NCBI RefSeq assembly: GCF_002078875.1
Contig: NC_034411.1
Coordinates: forward strand, 49,349,620 to 49,413,619
Direction: 5' to 3'
Length of the DNA stretch: 64,000 bases
Origin: Numida meleagris
Taxonomy: Eukaryota; Chordata; Aves; Galliformes; Numididae
Part shown: one piece after another, positions 1-11,797 of the stretch
Position numbering within the stretch: the first letter of the stretch is position 1
Layout: each line of letters begins with the position of its first letter
The notes under the pieces: model-generated
What the model was told of the DNA's origin: nothing
Databases searched by the model: none
What the model saw: only the letters and a program-made list of their open reading frames with translations
Translations under genes and position numbers: made by a program

Positions 1-720
1 ATTAAATAAGAATGATGAACCTATGCGGTAGAAATGCCCACATTAGAGAATGATCTTCTCTTCAGATTGTTCCAGAAATATGAATTAAAAATGGACATAT
101 CTGTTTTGTTTTTAGCCCATCTGTGCAGAGAGAGGGACATTATTCATGGCTGTTTTGTCTAAAAAAGCTATATAAATATATGCACAATTTTTTTTCTTCT
201 TACTCTCATCTTTTAATTTTTTCAACAACTAAAGCAGAGCTTTGTGGCTGATGGTGAATTTATTCTTAGTTGCTCATAGTATTCTTCATAGCACACAGAA
301 GTATTTTTTAGGTTCCAAAAGATGCAAACATCCTCCGTCCTCAGAATACCGAACAGGTTTTCCAGACTTGACTAGACAATTCTGCTTAAAATTGGAAGCT
401 ATATGACCTCCAGAAATCCATTCTAAAGATTCTGCTTTCTGAGCTTTCATAAAGCTTTGAAAACTCCAACTAAGGAAACTTAACATCTTAAATTGATTTA
501 ATTCATCATTTTAACTGCAAGCCCTGAAAATTCTTCACAATGAAGTCCTTTACTGAATTAGAGGTAAAAGAACCTCCTTAAAGTCAGAGATAACTTTTCT
601 TTAACTATAGTTTTTTGTTGTTGTTTGTCTGTTTGTTTGTTTTAGTAACAATAACATAGTTATAAATCTCTCATTTTACCTCTCAGCTTAAACCTAGAAT
701 GACACAATGTCTGTGGAGCA
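1..720. other. AT-rich non-coding stretch
   Basis: I see no gene or recognisable transposon. The stretch includes a (GTTT)n-like low-complexity patch at about 611-643. The only reading frame is a 66-codon minus-strand run that resembles no protein I know. Confidence 0.6.
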
Positions 721-724
721 AGGC

Positions 725-1535
725 CTCTCAGGAGATTTTCTTCTCCAACCCACCTGCACAAGCCAAAGTTGTTACCTGCAGCAGGTTGCTTATAGGCACA
801 TCCAGATAAATTTCAAATATCTCAAGAAATGGAGACTTCACAACCTCTCTGGGTAACCTATTCCAGTCACTCTCACACACAAAAAAGTGTTTCCTGATAT
901 TCAGATGCAAAGTTCTGTGTTTCAGTTTACGTCTGTTGCCTCTTGTCCTGTCACTGGGCACCACTGAAAAGAATATAGTTCTATATTCTTTATTCTCCCC
1001 ATTATTTATGCACACTGATAAGATCACCATTAAACTTCTCTCCTCCAGGCTAAAGAGTGCCAGCTTTCTCAGCCTCTCCTCTTACGTCAGACGCTTCAGT
1101 TCCTGATTCTCTGTTACAGCTCTTCACTGGACTCACTCTAGAATGTTCATGTATTGAGGCTACCCGCAGTGCAGCCAACACTCTGGATGAGTCTCATTAG
1201 GGCTGAGAAGGCTCACCTCCTTCAATCTTCTAGCAGTGCTTTTTGAATGCAAACCAGCAAGGAATTGGCCTTTGCCTAAAGGACATTGCTGACTTAAGTT
1301 CTCCTTAATGTCCACCAGAACCATGAGTTATTTCTCTGGCAAGCTCTTTTCAGCCAGATGTCCCCCACGCATCTGGTGCCTAAGATTACTCCTTCCCAGG
1401 TCTAGGAGTTGGCATTTCCACATGCTGAATGTTATGGGGTTTCTGTGCCATTTTCACATCCTTTCAAGATTCCTCCAAATAGCCGCACAACTACCCACTG
1501 TGTCAATTACTCCTTGCTGTTTTGTATCGTAAGTT
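725..1535 (-). mobile_element. Old 5'-truncated CR1 LINE (minus strand)
   Basis: On the minus strand, 728-1030 translates to the end of CR1 ORF2, with the hallmark motifs PSDRTRGNRRKLKHR, HLNIRKHFF and WNRLPREVV followed by LEIFEIYLD. The DNA continues rightward (about 1030-1535) as a decayed version of the upstream CR1 ORF2 sequence: remnants of the RRATK region, the VHQN/LF segment and the probable region around the conserved FADDT block, all broken by stops and small indels. To the left it runs into the 3' UTR type that contains the AGCAGGTT block near 780; no terminal octamer repeat is preserved. Divergence is high, so this is an ancient copy. Boundaries are accurate to about 20 bases. 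Confidence 0.85.
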
Positions 1536-1775
1536 CTATGATTCATGTTCAACAGCAGGCATTGCTGATAAGAGGCATGTATTCAGTATCTTTTAAAAGA
1601 CTGAGAACGTATCTCTACTTTTGCATCTACCAGCAAGCATTCAGTCCTGTTATTTTGAAAAAATAGCAAGGCTAGTCTATATAGCAAATATCAAAGTTAG
1701 CAAACAAAATGTCCAGTAGTGTTTATTACAGGAATTGTTGAATTGTCATAGGGCAAAATGAGGGTGGATGAGGAA

Positions 1776-1875
1776 GAAAGAACAACAACAAAAAAAAACA
1801 GCAGAGAAAACAACAGCAAGCAACAACAAAATCCACACACATACAGAAACAGACAAACAAAAACAAAAAACAAGA
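1776..1875. repeat. A-rich (CAA/CAAA) low-complexity block
   Basis: This stretch is built almost wholly of A and C, with many CAA, CAAA and AACA steps. It is simple-sequence DNA and not part of a recognisable element. Confidence 0.7.
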
Positions 1876-3049
1876 CAAAATACAGTTTAAATTTCTGAAA
1901 AATTGAATAGTTTGGGATAGTTTGGGAAATTACGACTATAATAAAACATTATAAGTTTATACACATTTTCTTACTTCTAACCATTTTTTTTTTCAATTTA
2001 AACTGAATGTAATACAAAATGATTTCTCTACAGGCATCACAGCTTATTTTGAGTTTCTTGAATTTCTTTAATACATCAAAGGAATTCTGGGGGACGTATA
2101 TGTCATATAAGCAAAAATACATGAGCTGAAACTAGTGTTGATGAACTGTTACCAGGAACAAAGTTTTGATGTGCATTTTTGCTATCAAAATATAAGGCCA
2201 CCCTGGGAATTAGCAAAGTTGTAGTAGCAGTTTGTACAACATTTATATAATGCATATATACATAGTATCTGTTTCAGATTTCAGTTAATTTCATCCCCTG
2301 ACCTAGCAGAGAAATACAGTGAGAAGCTATAACACACTCACTCTGCCGCTGGTACAAACACAACTCTGAGAATTTATATTAGTACCAAAGCATTTAAAAA
2401 AAAATAGATGCGTTTACAGGTGTTGTCACAACTTCTTATACTCAAGATAAATACAAAAAAATTGGAATTGTACATATCTCTCTGGGTGTTGCTTCTCAAA
2501 GTTATAGATGAGGTAATACTATTCCTGCTTTTTCTGCCCTGTAGAGACCTGTGTAGATTACCTGAAATTGAACCTTGAATGAAGATAGTAATATAATAAT
2601 AATTTTAAATATAGAAAAGAAAGAATTGATAAAGGAAGACGGAGGTGTAAATTTGCAGTAGTTAATCCTTTAGTAAATGTTTTGTAATTGAGACCTATCC
2701 TTACTCTATGTAAGAGAAAAAATGCAAGGATTCCACATTGAAGAAAAGCATTTCAGGAAGATGAGTTTCTTCAGTCACACATTGTTTGCTGCTACACTCT
2801 GTCTTAATGAAGTACTAGCTCTTGCTGTCTTCTGAAGTCATGCTTTGATGGTATGGTGAAACCAAGCCAGGAGAGACAGAATGAGGTAAGGAGTGACTGC
2901 AGTTTTTCTACTTTGTTCAGTGAACTCTTATACCTTCAAAAAAAAATATAATCAGCAAGTGCTGGGAACAAAGGTTCTAATAAGGACAATACAACCACAA
3001 TGAATTGAGCTTAAGGCTATTTGAATTAAGAAGTTTGGTGAAAACTTTC

Positions 3050-3065
3050 AAAAAAAAAAAAAAAA
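3050..3065. repeat. Poly-A run (16)
   Basis: Sixteen uninterrupted A residues followed by GGG. The sequence upstream is not recognisable as a processed gene copy, so I treat it as a simple homopolymer. Confidence 0.7.
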
Positions 3066-4954
3066 GGGAATGCCCATGATAAATTTAGCTGACTTAAAGA
3101 AAAGAGACTGTTACAAAGTCATTGATACCAAACTTGGAAAACTGGCAGACTTTTCTGTATGTTACTGTAGTAAGGAAAAGAAACTGCCATTTGAAATTCT
3201 CCTTAGGGGATTAGGATGCGTACAGGGACTGGCAGCAAGCTTTCTATTACATGTATATGTTTTATGTCATTTTTTCTTCAGGGCATAATGTACAGACAGT
3301 TGTTAAATCATAGTTCTGTTCTGCTCGGGTGGTATTTTGCATTTGATATTTGATGATTTTTTTTTGGACTGTGAAAGTGTATGAGACATTTAGAACTTGG
3401 ATTAATTCCTCATGGGAGCTCCAGTGTTCAGTACCTCATCAATATGTTGTCCAGGTCTAGAAGAATATGGTATTTTGTAATACTGAAATAGTCTTCTAAG
3501 ATGTTTTTCAAGATCAAGAAATAATTTCCTCAATTTGAGCCAAGAATTTTGCCTTGAAAAAAGTTTAGTTTTACATACCACATTTTAGATTACACTTTTG
3601 TTTGTCTGTAAATCAAAGTTGCTATGAATTGGCTTTAAATAAACTACTCTGACAACTCTTCCAGTTTCTCAGGTATTAATTTTTAATCTCTGCCCAGTCC
3701 CTGATCATCTCATAATTCTGTCCCTGGTCTGCTGCTATTCTTCCCATAATATGCCTCAAATTCCTAATATTTTGTTCTCTTTACCACCCTACTACACTCT
3801 GTGTGTAAATAGCTCGCTAACTCACCAAACTCCGTATTTAATGGTAAGTGAGCTTGTGCTAGAATTAGGGGCTGCGTAGACAATCAGGTTGTGAAGAAAA
3901 AAAATTTGCAGGAAAGACTGCAAGTTCTGTGCAAATGAAATATATCCAGGAAGCTGAAAAGTTGTTTGATCAAATGTAGAATAGAAGTAGAGTTGTGTAT
4001 GTCTGGATGGTGAGAGTTAAAGGGGCCAAATGCAAATTGTAATTAAAGTTATAAAGTTACTATCATTACTAATGAATCAAAACCTATTTAATGTTTTTTT
4101 TTCCCTTTATTTATTGTTTGATGTGATTTATTGAGATACACTGTATATGAGTCATTCACATATAGATATATCTAAGAAAAAATGGCTAGATGTATTTTAT
4201 TTATTTAGATGTATTATATTTCTATTTCATAGAGCATAACTTCATGGAATAAGAAAAGAAGACATAAGGTGATCCCAAGTCTCCTGAGTTCAGATGGAAT
4301 ATTTCCAATGAATTTATTAATCTCAGAAAAAGGCTTTAAAATACCACATATTTTTCATTATTTATGGGTTTACACTCTCTTTGGGAGTTTAAGGAGATTA
4401 TAAAATTATAGACATCTAGAAATCATCATATACTGCTGTCCATCTATAAATATTTTTCATGTGTTTCCCACATTTAACTATACGTAATGTTTAATTACTT
4501 GAACAGAAAATAATAAAGTCAGACTTCCCTATTCACCTCTGTTTTATTTGCCAAGTGAATAATTTGTCTAGTCACAAAACTGGAAAGTCTTCTTTCAAAG
4601 TGATTTATGCTCAGCCTATTATCTTTATAAAGAGGAGCTCTAAAATCCAATTAAAAGTTTTGAAACAAAATTTGTTTGTCAGGGTCTTTTTTCAAATATA
4701 GTTTGTCACAATAATTGCAAGTGGCACATATGACTTTGAGTAGAGATGATGGTAGTGATGGGAAAACACTGATATTCTCTGTGGATGTGAATTAAATTTG
4801 AAGACTAAGCATGAAATTCCCCTTTCAAATTGGTATTTTTTTTATGTGACTCCTATATCAAAAGCCTAACCTTCATTTCAGCAGCTGTATATAGCAGTTT
4901 CCTTCCACACCAGAGCATTGCCTTATGGTGACTAATTCATAGTTTTCCTGCTGC

Positions 4955-5335
4955 ACAAAGGCTTCCTGTTCTGGTACTCAGTCACCAGCACTGTAAATAA
5001 GTTCTTCCTAATGTTCAGATGAAAACTTCTGGATTCTGTTTTGCGCCTATTGCCTCTAGTCCTGCCAATGGACACCACTAAAAGGGGCCTGGCTCTGTTC
5101 TCTTTCCACTCACTCTTCAGGAATTTATATATATTAGTCAGATCTGCCCTGAGCCATCCCAGGTTGAACAGTTCCATCTCTTTCAGCCTTTTCTTACAGG
5201 AGAGAAATTCCAGTCCTTTCATTACCTTTGTGGCCTTTTGTTGGACTGTCTCCAGTAGTTTTGTACTTCCCTTGTACTGAGCACAGTGCTCCTGATGTGG
5301 CCTCAGCAGGGTTGAGCAGAGCTATACCAAGATTG
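4955..5335 (-). mobile_element. Degenerate CR1 LINE fragment (minus strand)
   Basis: On the minus strand the translation shows the decayed CR1 ORF2 C-terminus: GRTRGNRRK, FHLNIRKNLFTV and the KRLKEMELFNL segment (normally [16 protein letters not shown]). The part at about 5220-5335 continues in another frame as the CATSGALCS-like block preceding it in the element. Both ends are truncated: the 3' UTR and tail are missing at about 4955, and homology fades after about 5335 (possibly to 5390). At least one frameshift separates the two blocks. Confidence 0.85.
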
Positions 5336-5339
5336 GCTA

Positions 5340-5841
5340 ATCTTTTCTCCTTACAAGAACTACATTCAAAGCACTTTAACAATTATTCTTACCTAAGAAA
5401 TAAGCTTTAACATCACATGTTCCTTCTTGAAACAATTAAAATAATTCTGTATAATTTTACAATTTAAAATAATGACGCCCATTTTCCAGAGTGTTTCAAG
5501 CAGAATATCAGGGTTTATTGATTATTTGAGAGCTAAAATTCCATTCAAGGCAATCGTATTTCCTATCTGTATGTTTTAACTATATTGAAGGGAATAATTC
5601 TTTTTTTTTTTTTTTTTCTGCAGAAGTTGGGTCGTAGGTGTGTTAGTAGTTAATCATTCTTTTCAGCTGATGAGACAATTCATTTGAACATAAATAGATA
5701 ACTATTACAGAAGTTCTAGATATCTTGCACCAAAGTCTAATGCTATCACAGGTACTTGAGTAGTTCCTTGGAGAAATGGTTACTACTCTGGACCCTTAAT
5801 CCAGACACCTAATGTCAAATCTTGGTGGAATTTGAAGATTT
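5340..5841. other. Non-coding stretch with T17 run
   Basis: AT-rich sequence. A 17-base T run lies at 5601-5617. I see no gene, and no element beyond possible weak CR1 decay up to about 5390. Confidence 0.5.
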
Positions 5842-5965
5842 TTTTATGCTGCCCTCTAGAGGAACCTCAAGACGCTGGAGAAGAGGGCTGACAGAAACCC
5901 CATAAAATTCAGCAAAGAGCCAAGTCTTGCACCTGGGAAGGAACAAGTAGCACAACACAAACGTT
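5842..5965 (+). mobile_element. Short CR1 LINE fragment (plus strand)
   Basis: The plus strand reads like the mid-ORF2 CR1 segment in which a LEKRADRNPIKFSK-like string (family norm close to LEKWADRNLMKFNKG) precedes the 'hleg'-type leader region. Homology starts near GCTGCCCTCTAGAGG and fades after about 5965. It has neither the 3' tail nor the RT C-terminus. This is a small internal piece of an old copy. A 145-codon minus-strand run (5815-6252) overlaps it and is a by-product, not a gene. Confidence 0.65.
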
Positions 5966-8900
5966 GTTAGGTGGACTATTCTTACCCAGTGGTCTTTATG
6001 CAAATTTAGCACTGCAAGTGGCTGATTGACTGCTAGCGTATCTACCCATGTGTCACAGCACATTTTCTGGCTAAATCTTTCTAAAAGATGGCTGTCAGTT
6101 GTCATTAAAATCCCTTGGAACCATTTGAAAAACAGACAGTCAAAAGACTGACAATAGACAAATGTTGTTAAGGAGATGAAAGTTAGGAAGAACATATATA
6201 TGATTCTGGTTTTCAAAATGACATTGTCTCCCATTATTACAAATATTGACACAAATATTACTCAAAAGAGAGATGGAGAAAAGCACACTATGTTTTGAAA
6301 AATGCATTTAGGGGAACAAAAAAAGAAAATTGCCTTCTGTGTATATCTTACTTCCACAAAACTTTTTTTTTTCTAAATACTCATTAATTCCTGTACCAAA
6401 TAACCTTGAAACACAAGAAAAATCTCTTCTGTCAATTTGCCTGAAAAATTCTTGACAACCAATGAACAGTGCTTTCACCAAACTGCATGAACAATAATAT
6501 AACTGTCTCCTTATTCATCTGCTGTTTCCTGTTTCTTTTCTCATGACTGGACTGCAAATTTTGTCCAGAACTGATGTTTCTAGTTCACTATACTAACATA
6601 AATATTAATTGTCTAGCGGAAAATCTTCTTCTTTCCTGTACCAATCTGGAAAATGAGTCTGACAAACAGAATAAGTCATGAATGGAGTCATAGAGAAGTG
6701 GAAACTCAAACAAGCAGGGTTAAGGCAACAGTAAAAACCAAAAATGAACAGGCAATCCTGTTTAGAAATAACGAGGATTTCAAACTCATACGCATAGTGA
6801 ATCCTCTGAATATATATCATTCCTCCCCTCCCTCAGGAAGATTGTCTTCATCCATGGAATAAGGAACAGAAATACTCATGTAACAAACATTCACTCTTTA
6901 TCTCTTTTTCTGATTCAAGAAGGACGTGTATTTTAAAATTGTAACTTTAAAGCAAGCCCACATTTTGCTCAGAAAGTTATTATTTAACCTCACTTTGGAA
7001 AGGCATTCTTCTTCCTGCAACCAAAGACACATTGGAACTGAGCCATTATGTTTCCTTTTTCATCCACTAAACACAAATAGAGTAAGATAGATTTCATTGC
7101 CCTCAGCATGCCCTCATAACACTTCCAGCTTTGCATAAGGACTGTGATTATAATCAGATCTCATTCTTCAGGGCATCAGATGATCAGCTGTAAGAGTCAG
7201 GGCCATAATTTGACTTGTAAATTCCCTTCTTCCTCTACATATTCATCTTTTCTTTTGTAGCACTGGCAATTAACTGCAGCTGGCTGTTGAGTGAGGGGTA
7301 CCCATACCTCAAGGTGGCACAGTGCTTGAAGGTGCTCAACTGGTGTGTTTGATTAAGCAGTGGAAGTCATTATGACAACACAGTTTAGGATCAGGAAGGA
7401 ATTATCCAAAGAAACAAGACCTCCAGCGGGGTTTATTTATTCAAGTCTGATCAAATAGGCTTTTTCAGCAGATTAAAATTGGACAAATGGACACTTATAA
7501 TTGATTTGATGTTAAGGCAGTTGTGGAGAAAGTTGGTTTGGGGATTTCTGGGTTAACTTTGAACTCTTCTCCTGAAATATTAGGTTTTTATTTTAAGTAA
7601 CCTTGAAAAAGGCAAAAGTATTTGCTTTGGTGAACAATGAGTTTGTTGAACTGCTTGCATCCCTCTGGCATTGTGTGAGGAGACTACCTATCATAGGTTG
7701 TTACATTGTGCTTTGTGAGATCTACCCATTCTTTTGTCAGATTAAGAATACTGCTCCTCCTGTGTTCTGAAATGCTGAAACAATTCTGGGGCTGCAGTTA
7801 AGATCTCTCTTTTCAAGCATATATATAGATAGACTTTTGAGTCAAGGACAGACTAATCACATAATGAAAGACATTTTAATAATGCAATATACAATTCTAA
7901 GTGCATGGTAACATATTTCTTATTATTTGTCCCACATTTCCAGCACTGCAGTCTCAAAAACACTTACGTAGCAGCTGTTCAATGTTTTATGAGTTTGTAG
8001 CTGTCAGAAAGAACTAAAATTGAAAAAAAAAAATAGAAAAAGAGAAGGTGGTAATAAATTCATATAATTTAATCATTAGATTTCCACAAGGATAGAATCT
8101 TAGAATGGAGATGCTAGAACAGAAATCTTAAAATCACAGATTTTTGCAGTAAATTTTTGCATCATTATTTACTTAGATCATTAAACCAAATCTTTATCTG
8201 TGTATTCAAAGTATAAGAGGAAAAGAAAGCAATTGTACTTAACTTTGGAACTAGATACAAGACGTAAAAAAGCCTCTAGACTTCCTAAACAGAAGCTGAG
8301 AATATCCAGAAAGGACTGTGAACATTTTGGGTCCTGTTAGGAGTTAGAAAGTCATAAATGGATGTTGAAAGTAGAGCAACATTCAAAGTTAAAATAAAGT
8401 CAGGCCATAGGAAGGAACAAGTTGCATAGAAATGCTGGGAGACACAGCAGGTGAAGAGGTACCATGGCTTCATGGAGGACCTCCACAACTAGTTGGAAAC
8501 AGTGAAAGTGGAAATGAAACTGATGCATGCACTGCAATTATGCCCATGATTAGAGCTTGAACTTGTATGTTTTAATCCCAGTAAGGTGTCTACATCTCTT
8601 TGAAGACCTGGTTGTCTGCCAGTGTTATTTATCTCAGATCACTTGGATAAGGAAGGAGGAATTCTCAACTGAATTAGAGTACAACAAAATAAAAACCCTT
8701 AAGCAACAGAAATGTTAGAATCCTAATTAAATGTGACGTCAGACAGATTGGTCCTTTTCTTACTGTTAGATAAAGAGCTCTAGAGGAATCTGTGGAAGGC
8801 AAACATAGACAGATGAAAACATAGAAAGTTTCTCCAGATAATTAGGTTGAAAGGGTATTGTTGGTGATTCATGAGAACATCAATAGAAATCAAACTAAAT

Positions 8901-11158
8901 AGGACTTTTTCACCAGAAGAATGTTCCTCTACTAACTGCAGTATTCAGAGAAGCTTATAATAATGTCAGCAGTTAATGGCAGACAAAAACAAGGATAAGT
9001 TTAAATGGAATAGAGAATGTAAAATGTATTTTTAATACAAACAGGCTTACTGAGGACCTTTAATTCTTTATTTTCCGTGGGATTTCTTACTGAAGTAGGC
9101 AGTATTCTCAGAGTAGTTTTACTACACTGACAATGCTGACAACAGTAACTGATGTATAAATCAGAATTTTAAAATGGCTATTCTGTTCTGAAAGGTAACC
9201 GTATTACACTATGTGCCTTCTAGTCCAGAGTTATGATCCTTTTATACAAGCAGTTGCATCTTTTTAGCTTTACAAAAACCATCTCTATCGTATTATTCTT
9301 TTTTTTCTATTATTTTTTACTCTTGTTATGCCTTCTAAATATTCAGACAAATAAGTCCAAAGTCTCAAGGAAAAAATAATTAATTGGTCATACATGCAGC
9401 AGACAATTACCTCAAGAGCAACCACTGAATCCCACACCGAGCTTTCACACCAAGAACCTGAGACACTGGATGACCACAGTAGATGAATTTCATTGTACTG
9501 ATTTAATATGACTGGAGAATGCTTTTAAATCTTTACAAGCTTATTATTCATATTGGTTACCTAAATGTGCTATACGTTAACGTATCCTTTAGAAATTCCT
9601 GTCAGATTCTGTATGCTTCTATTGACATGAAAACTTGGGTCTGCGTCTCAGTACTCTGGGCTTTTCCTCTTCTTTACTCAGTGGGTGAGTGCATCTGGCT
9701 GCTAGATGGTAGGGAGGACATTCAAACCTGTCTTGAGGCTAGCTCCTTGCACACCTTGCAGGTGCAATGGAAAAAGTCAGGGCTGCCCTGCTCCATGTCC
9801 TCTTCTGGTGCCTATGACCTGATTTCAAGTCCATGGCTCTTCTCTTTTATCTTTTCTGCAAAATGGTACACTGCACGTTCTAACTGTGAAGCCTCCAATC
9901 CCAAAAAGAAACAAACAAAAAAAATACTCTTTACATTTTTCCCTTTGGAAATATGGACTTAAGAAGTCACTAAATTATACATTACTTTTACTATGTATTT
10001 TGTTGCAAAACAACGTATTTGGGTGATGTTTTTACACCTAAGTGATTTTTTCTTTCAGACACTGTTTCACATCTATTCCATGATCTATTAATCTGAGGCT
10101 GCACATTTCAGATTAATTGGTCAGCTTTTTTTCCAAGTGTTTTAACTTGGTTCCTACAATTCTCTAACTTGGATTTTTTTATCTCATTTTTCAGAATTCA
10201 GATAGTCTTGTCAAAACATATTACCAGAGTAACAAGCAGCTTGTATACCACAAGCTAACAGAATTCACAAATTACCTCAAAGAAAATTTTATTTCAGAAG
10301 TCAGAAGTGTTATGTTTATTTATTTGAAGAATTGTAAAAAAGAAATATTGTGTTTAGCGAGCAGATCAATAAAATGCCATTTCTCTTGAGCTAATCCGCA
10401 AATAAAAAAAATCACAGTCAAAAACAATCCAAGTCTCATAATGTGCTCAGGAGCACATTGCCCTGAAGGCAGTGGAAATTTTTACAATTCCTTCAGATGA
10501 AGAGAAGGTAAGAGGAATCAGTGTCTTTACTGGTGCTTACAAAATACTATTATCAGGAACTAGCAAAATGCACATATCTTATTGCACACATCAAATTATT
10601 ATGATTTGATAATATAAGGTTAACCATTACAATCCAGCTAGTCTTAGTGACCTTTATATCTTGCTCCAAGTAAAATACTTAACAGTAATAATTCAAATAT
10701 AAGCAACATCCTCCATTGCTTAAATACAGTACATATGGCTTTGCTTAGGAAGTCAATAGCTATTTCCTCAGCAGCTGTGTTATTGCATTGCCTGATGGTC
10801 ATGAATGTCAGTAAACAACAGTGAGAGATGCAAAATGTGCCATTCATCTTACTAACCTTCAGCTGGGAAAAGGCAAAATGGAAACTTTCATTTATTTTCT
10901 TATTGTCTGAATGTTCAGTTATGCTAATTCAGTGCTTGGTACTTTCGGTAGAACCTAAAAACTATTAATTTTAAATATTGTTTTGACAATCACATGAGCT
11001 CTAAAAATGTCTTGAAAATGAGTGAAGGCTTATTTAAGTGGGTGCCTGCAGTGGTCTCCCAGGGAGTGCCTGGGATCCTGTATCACCCAAGTAACCAGCT
11101 TCTGATGAGCACAAGGCTCCCACACTGCCTACACACTGTTTCCCATCTTGTCTTGTCT
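5966..11158. other. Long AT-rich non-coding stretch
   Basis: About 5.2 kb with no recognisable element. The longest stop-free run is 147 codons on the plus strand (9519-9962), in a locally less AT-rich patch at about 9620-9840. It matches no family I know, has no obvious exon context, and ends in a lysine-rich low-complexity tail. A 20-bp inverted repeat with 9-bp arms lies at 10440-10459. The 130 bases before 11160 may be the worn edge of the next CR1, but I could not align them. Confidence 0.5.
10440..10459. repeat. 9-bp inverted repeat
   Basis: AATGTGCTC and GAGCACATT form perfect arms around a 2-base spacer (AG). No neighbouring feature explains it, and it may be chance. Confidence 0.6.
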
Positions 11159-11159
11159 G

Positions 11160-11797
11160 CAATTGGAGGTTCTGGTGGACATGAGCCAGCAGTACATGTC
11201 TGTAACCTGGAAGGCCAACAGTATCCTGAGCTGCATCAAAAGAGGGATGGCTAGCAAGGAGAGGGAGGTGATTGTCCCCATCTGCTCTACCCTTGTGAGA
11301 CCCCATCTGGAGTACTGTGTCCAGGTCTGGGGCCCTCAGCACAAGAAAGATGTGGAACTGTTGGAGCAGACCCAGAGGAGAAGACGATCAGAAAGCTGGA
11401 GCACCTCTTCTGTGAAGACAGGCTGAAAAGAGAAGGCTTTGGCAGACTTCATTTTGGCATTCCTGTGCCTGAAGGGAGCCTATTAGTGGGAGGGAGATCA
11501 ACTTTTTAGACAGTCTGATAGTGATAGAACAAGGAGGAATGGATTTTAAACTAAAAGAGACGAGATTTAGGTTACATGTTAGGAGGAATTTTTTTTACTC
11601 AGAAGGTGATGAGGCACTGGCACAGGCTGTCCAGAGAAGCTGTGAATGCCCCATCCCTAGAGATGTTCAAGGCCAGGTGGAATGGGACCCTAGGCAACCA
11701 GTGGGTGGCAACCCTGCCCATGGTAGGGGCATGGAAACAAGGTGATCTCTAAGGTCCTTTCCAACTCAAAACATTTTATGATTCCACGAATCTATGA
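11160..11797 (+). mobile_element. 5'-truncated CR1 LINE with 3' tail (plus strand)
   Basis: The plus strand encodes pieces of the CR1 ORF2 C-terminus in shifting frames: [47 protein letters not shown] and [12 protein letters not shown], then (after frameshifts) the RFRLHVRRNFF and AVQRSCECPIP region. The nucleotide sequence runs through the 3' UTR (GGTCCTTTCCAACTCAAAAC) to a worn ATTCTATG-like tail at about 11785-11797. At least three frameshifts are present. The 5' edge is uncertain by up to about 130 bases. Confidence 0.9.

Larger units (their letters stand above)
1540..4950. other. AT-rich non-coding stretch
   Basis: No supported gene. It contains an A/CA-rich low-complexity block (about 1776-1875) and a 16-base A run (3050-3065). 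A 72-codon plus-strand run starts just after the A run (3070-3288) and resembles nothing I recognise. Confidence 0.55.

Noticed and set aside
3050..3288. Poly-A followed by a 72-codon frame, as a possible retrogene
   Set aside because: The poly-A lies on the wrong side for a plus-strand retrocopy of that frame, and the peptide is not recognisable.
5815..6252. 145-codon minus-strand frame with a hydrophobic, signal-like N-terminus
   Set aside because: Its C-terminal part is the antisense of a CR1 fragment (5842-5965), so it is not a gene.
9519..9962. 147-codon open frame on the plus strand
   Set aside because: No recognisable domain, ends in low-complexity lysine-rich codons, and no exon signals. 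Length is compatible with chance in AT-rich DNA.
11030..11159. Possible 5' extension of the CR1 at 11160 (a GVPG-like peptide recalls the RT motif GVPQGS)
   Set aside because: Only a few residues fit and the following sequence does not match CR1, so I did not extend the element.
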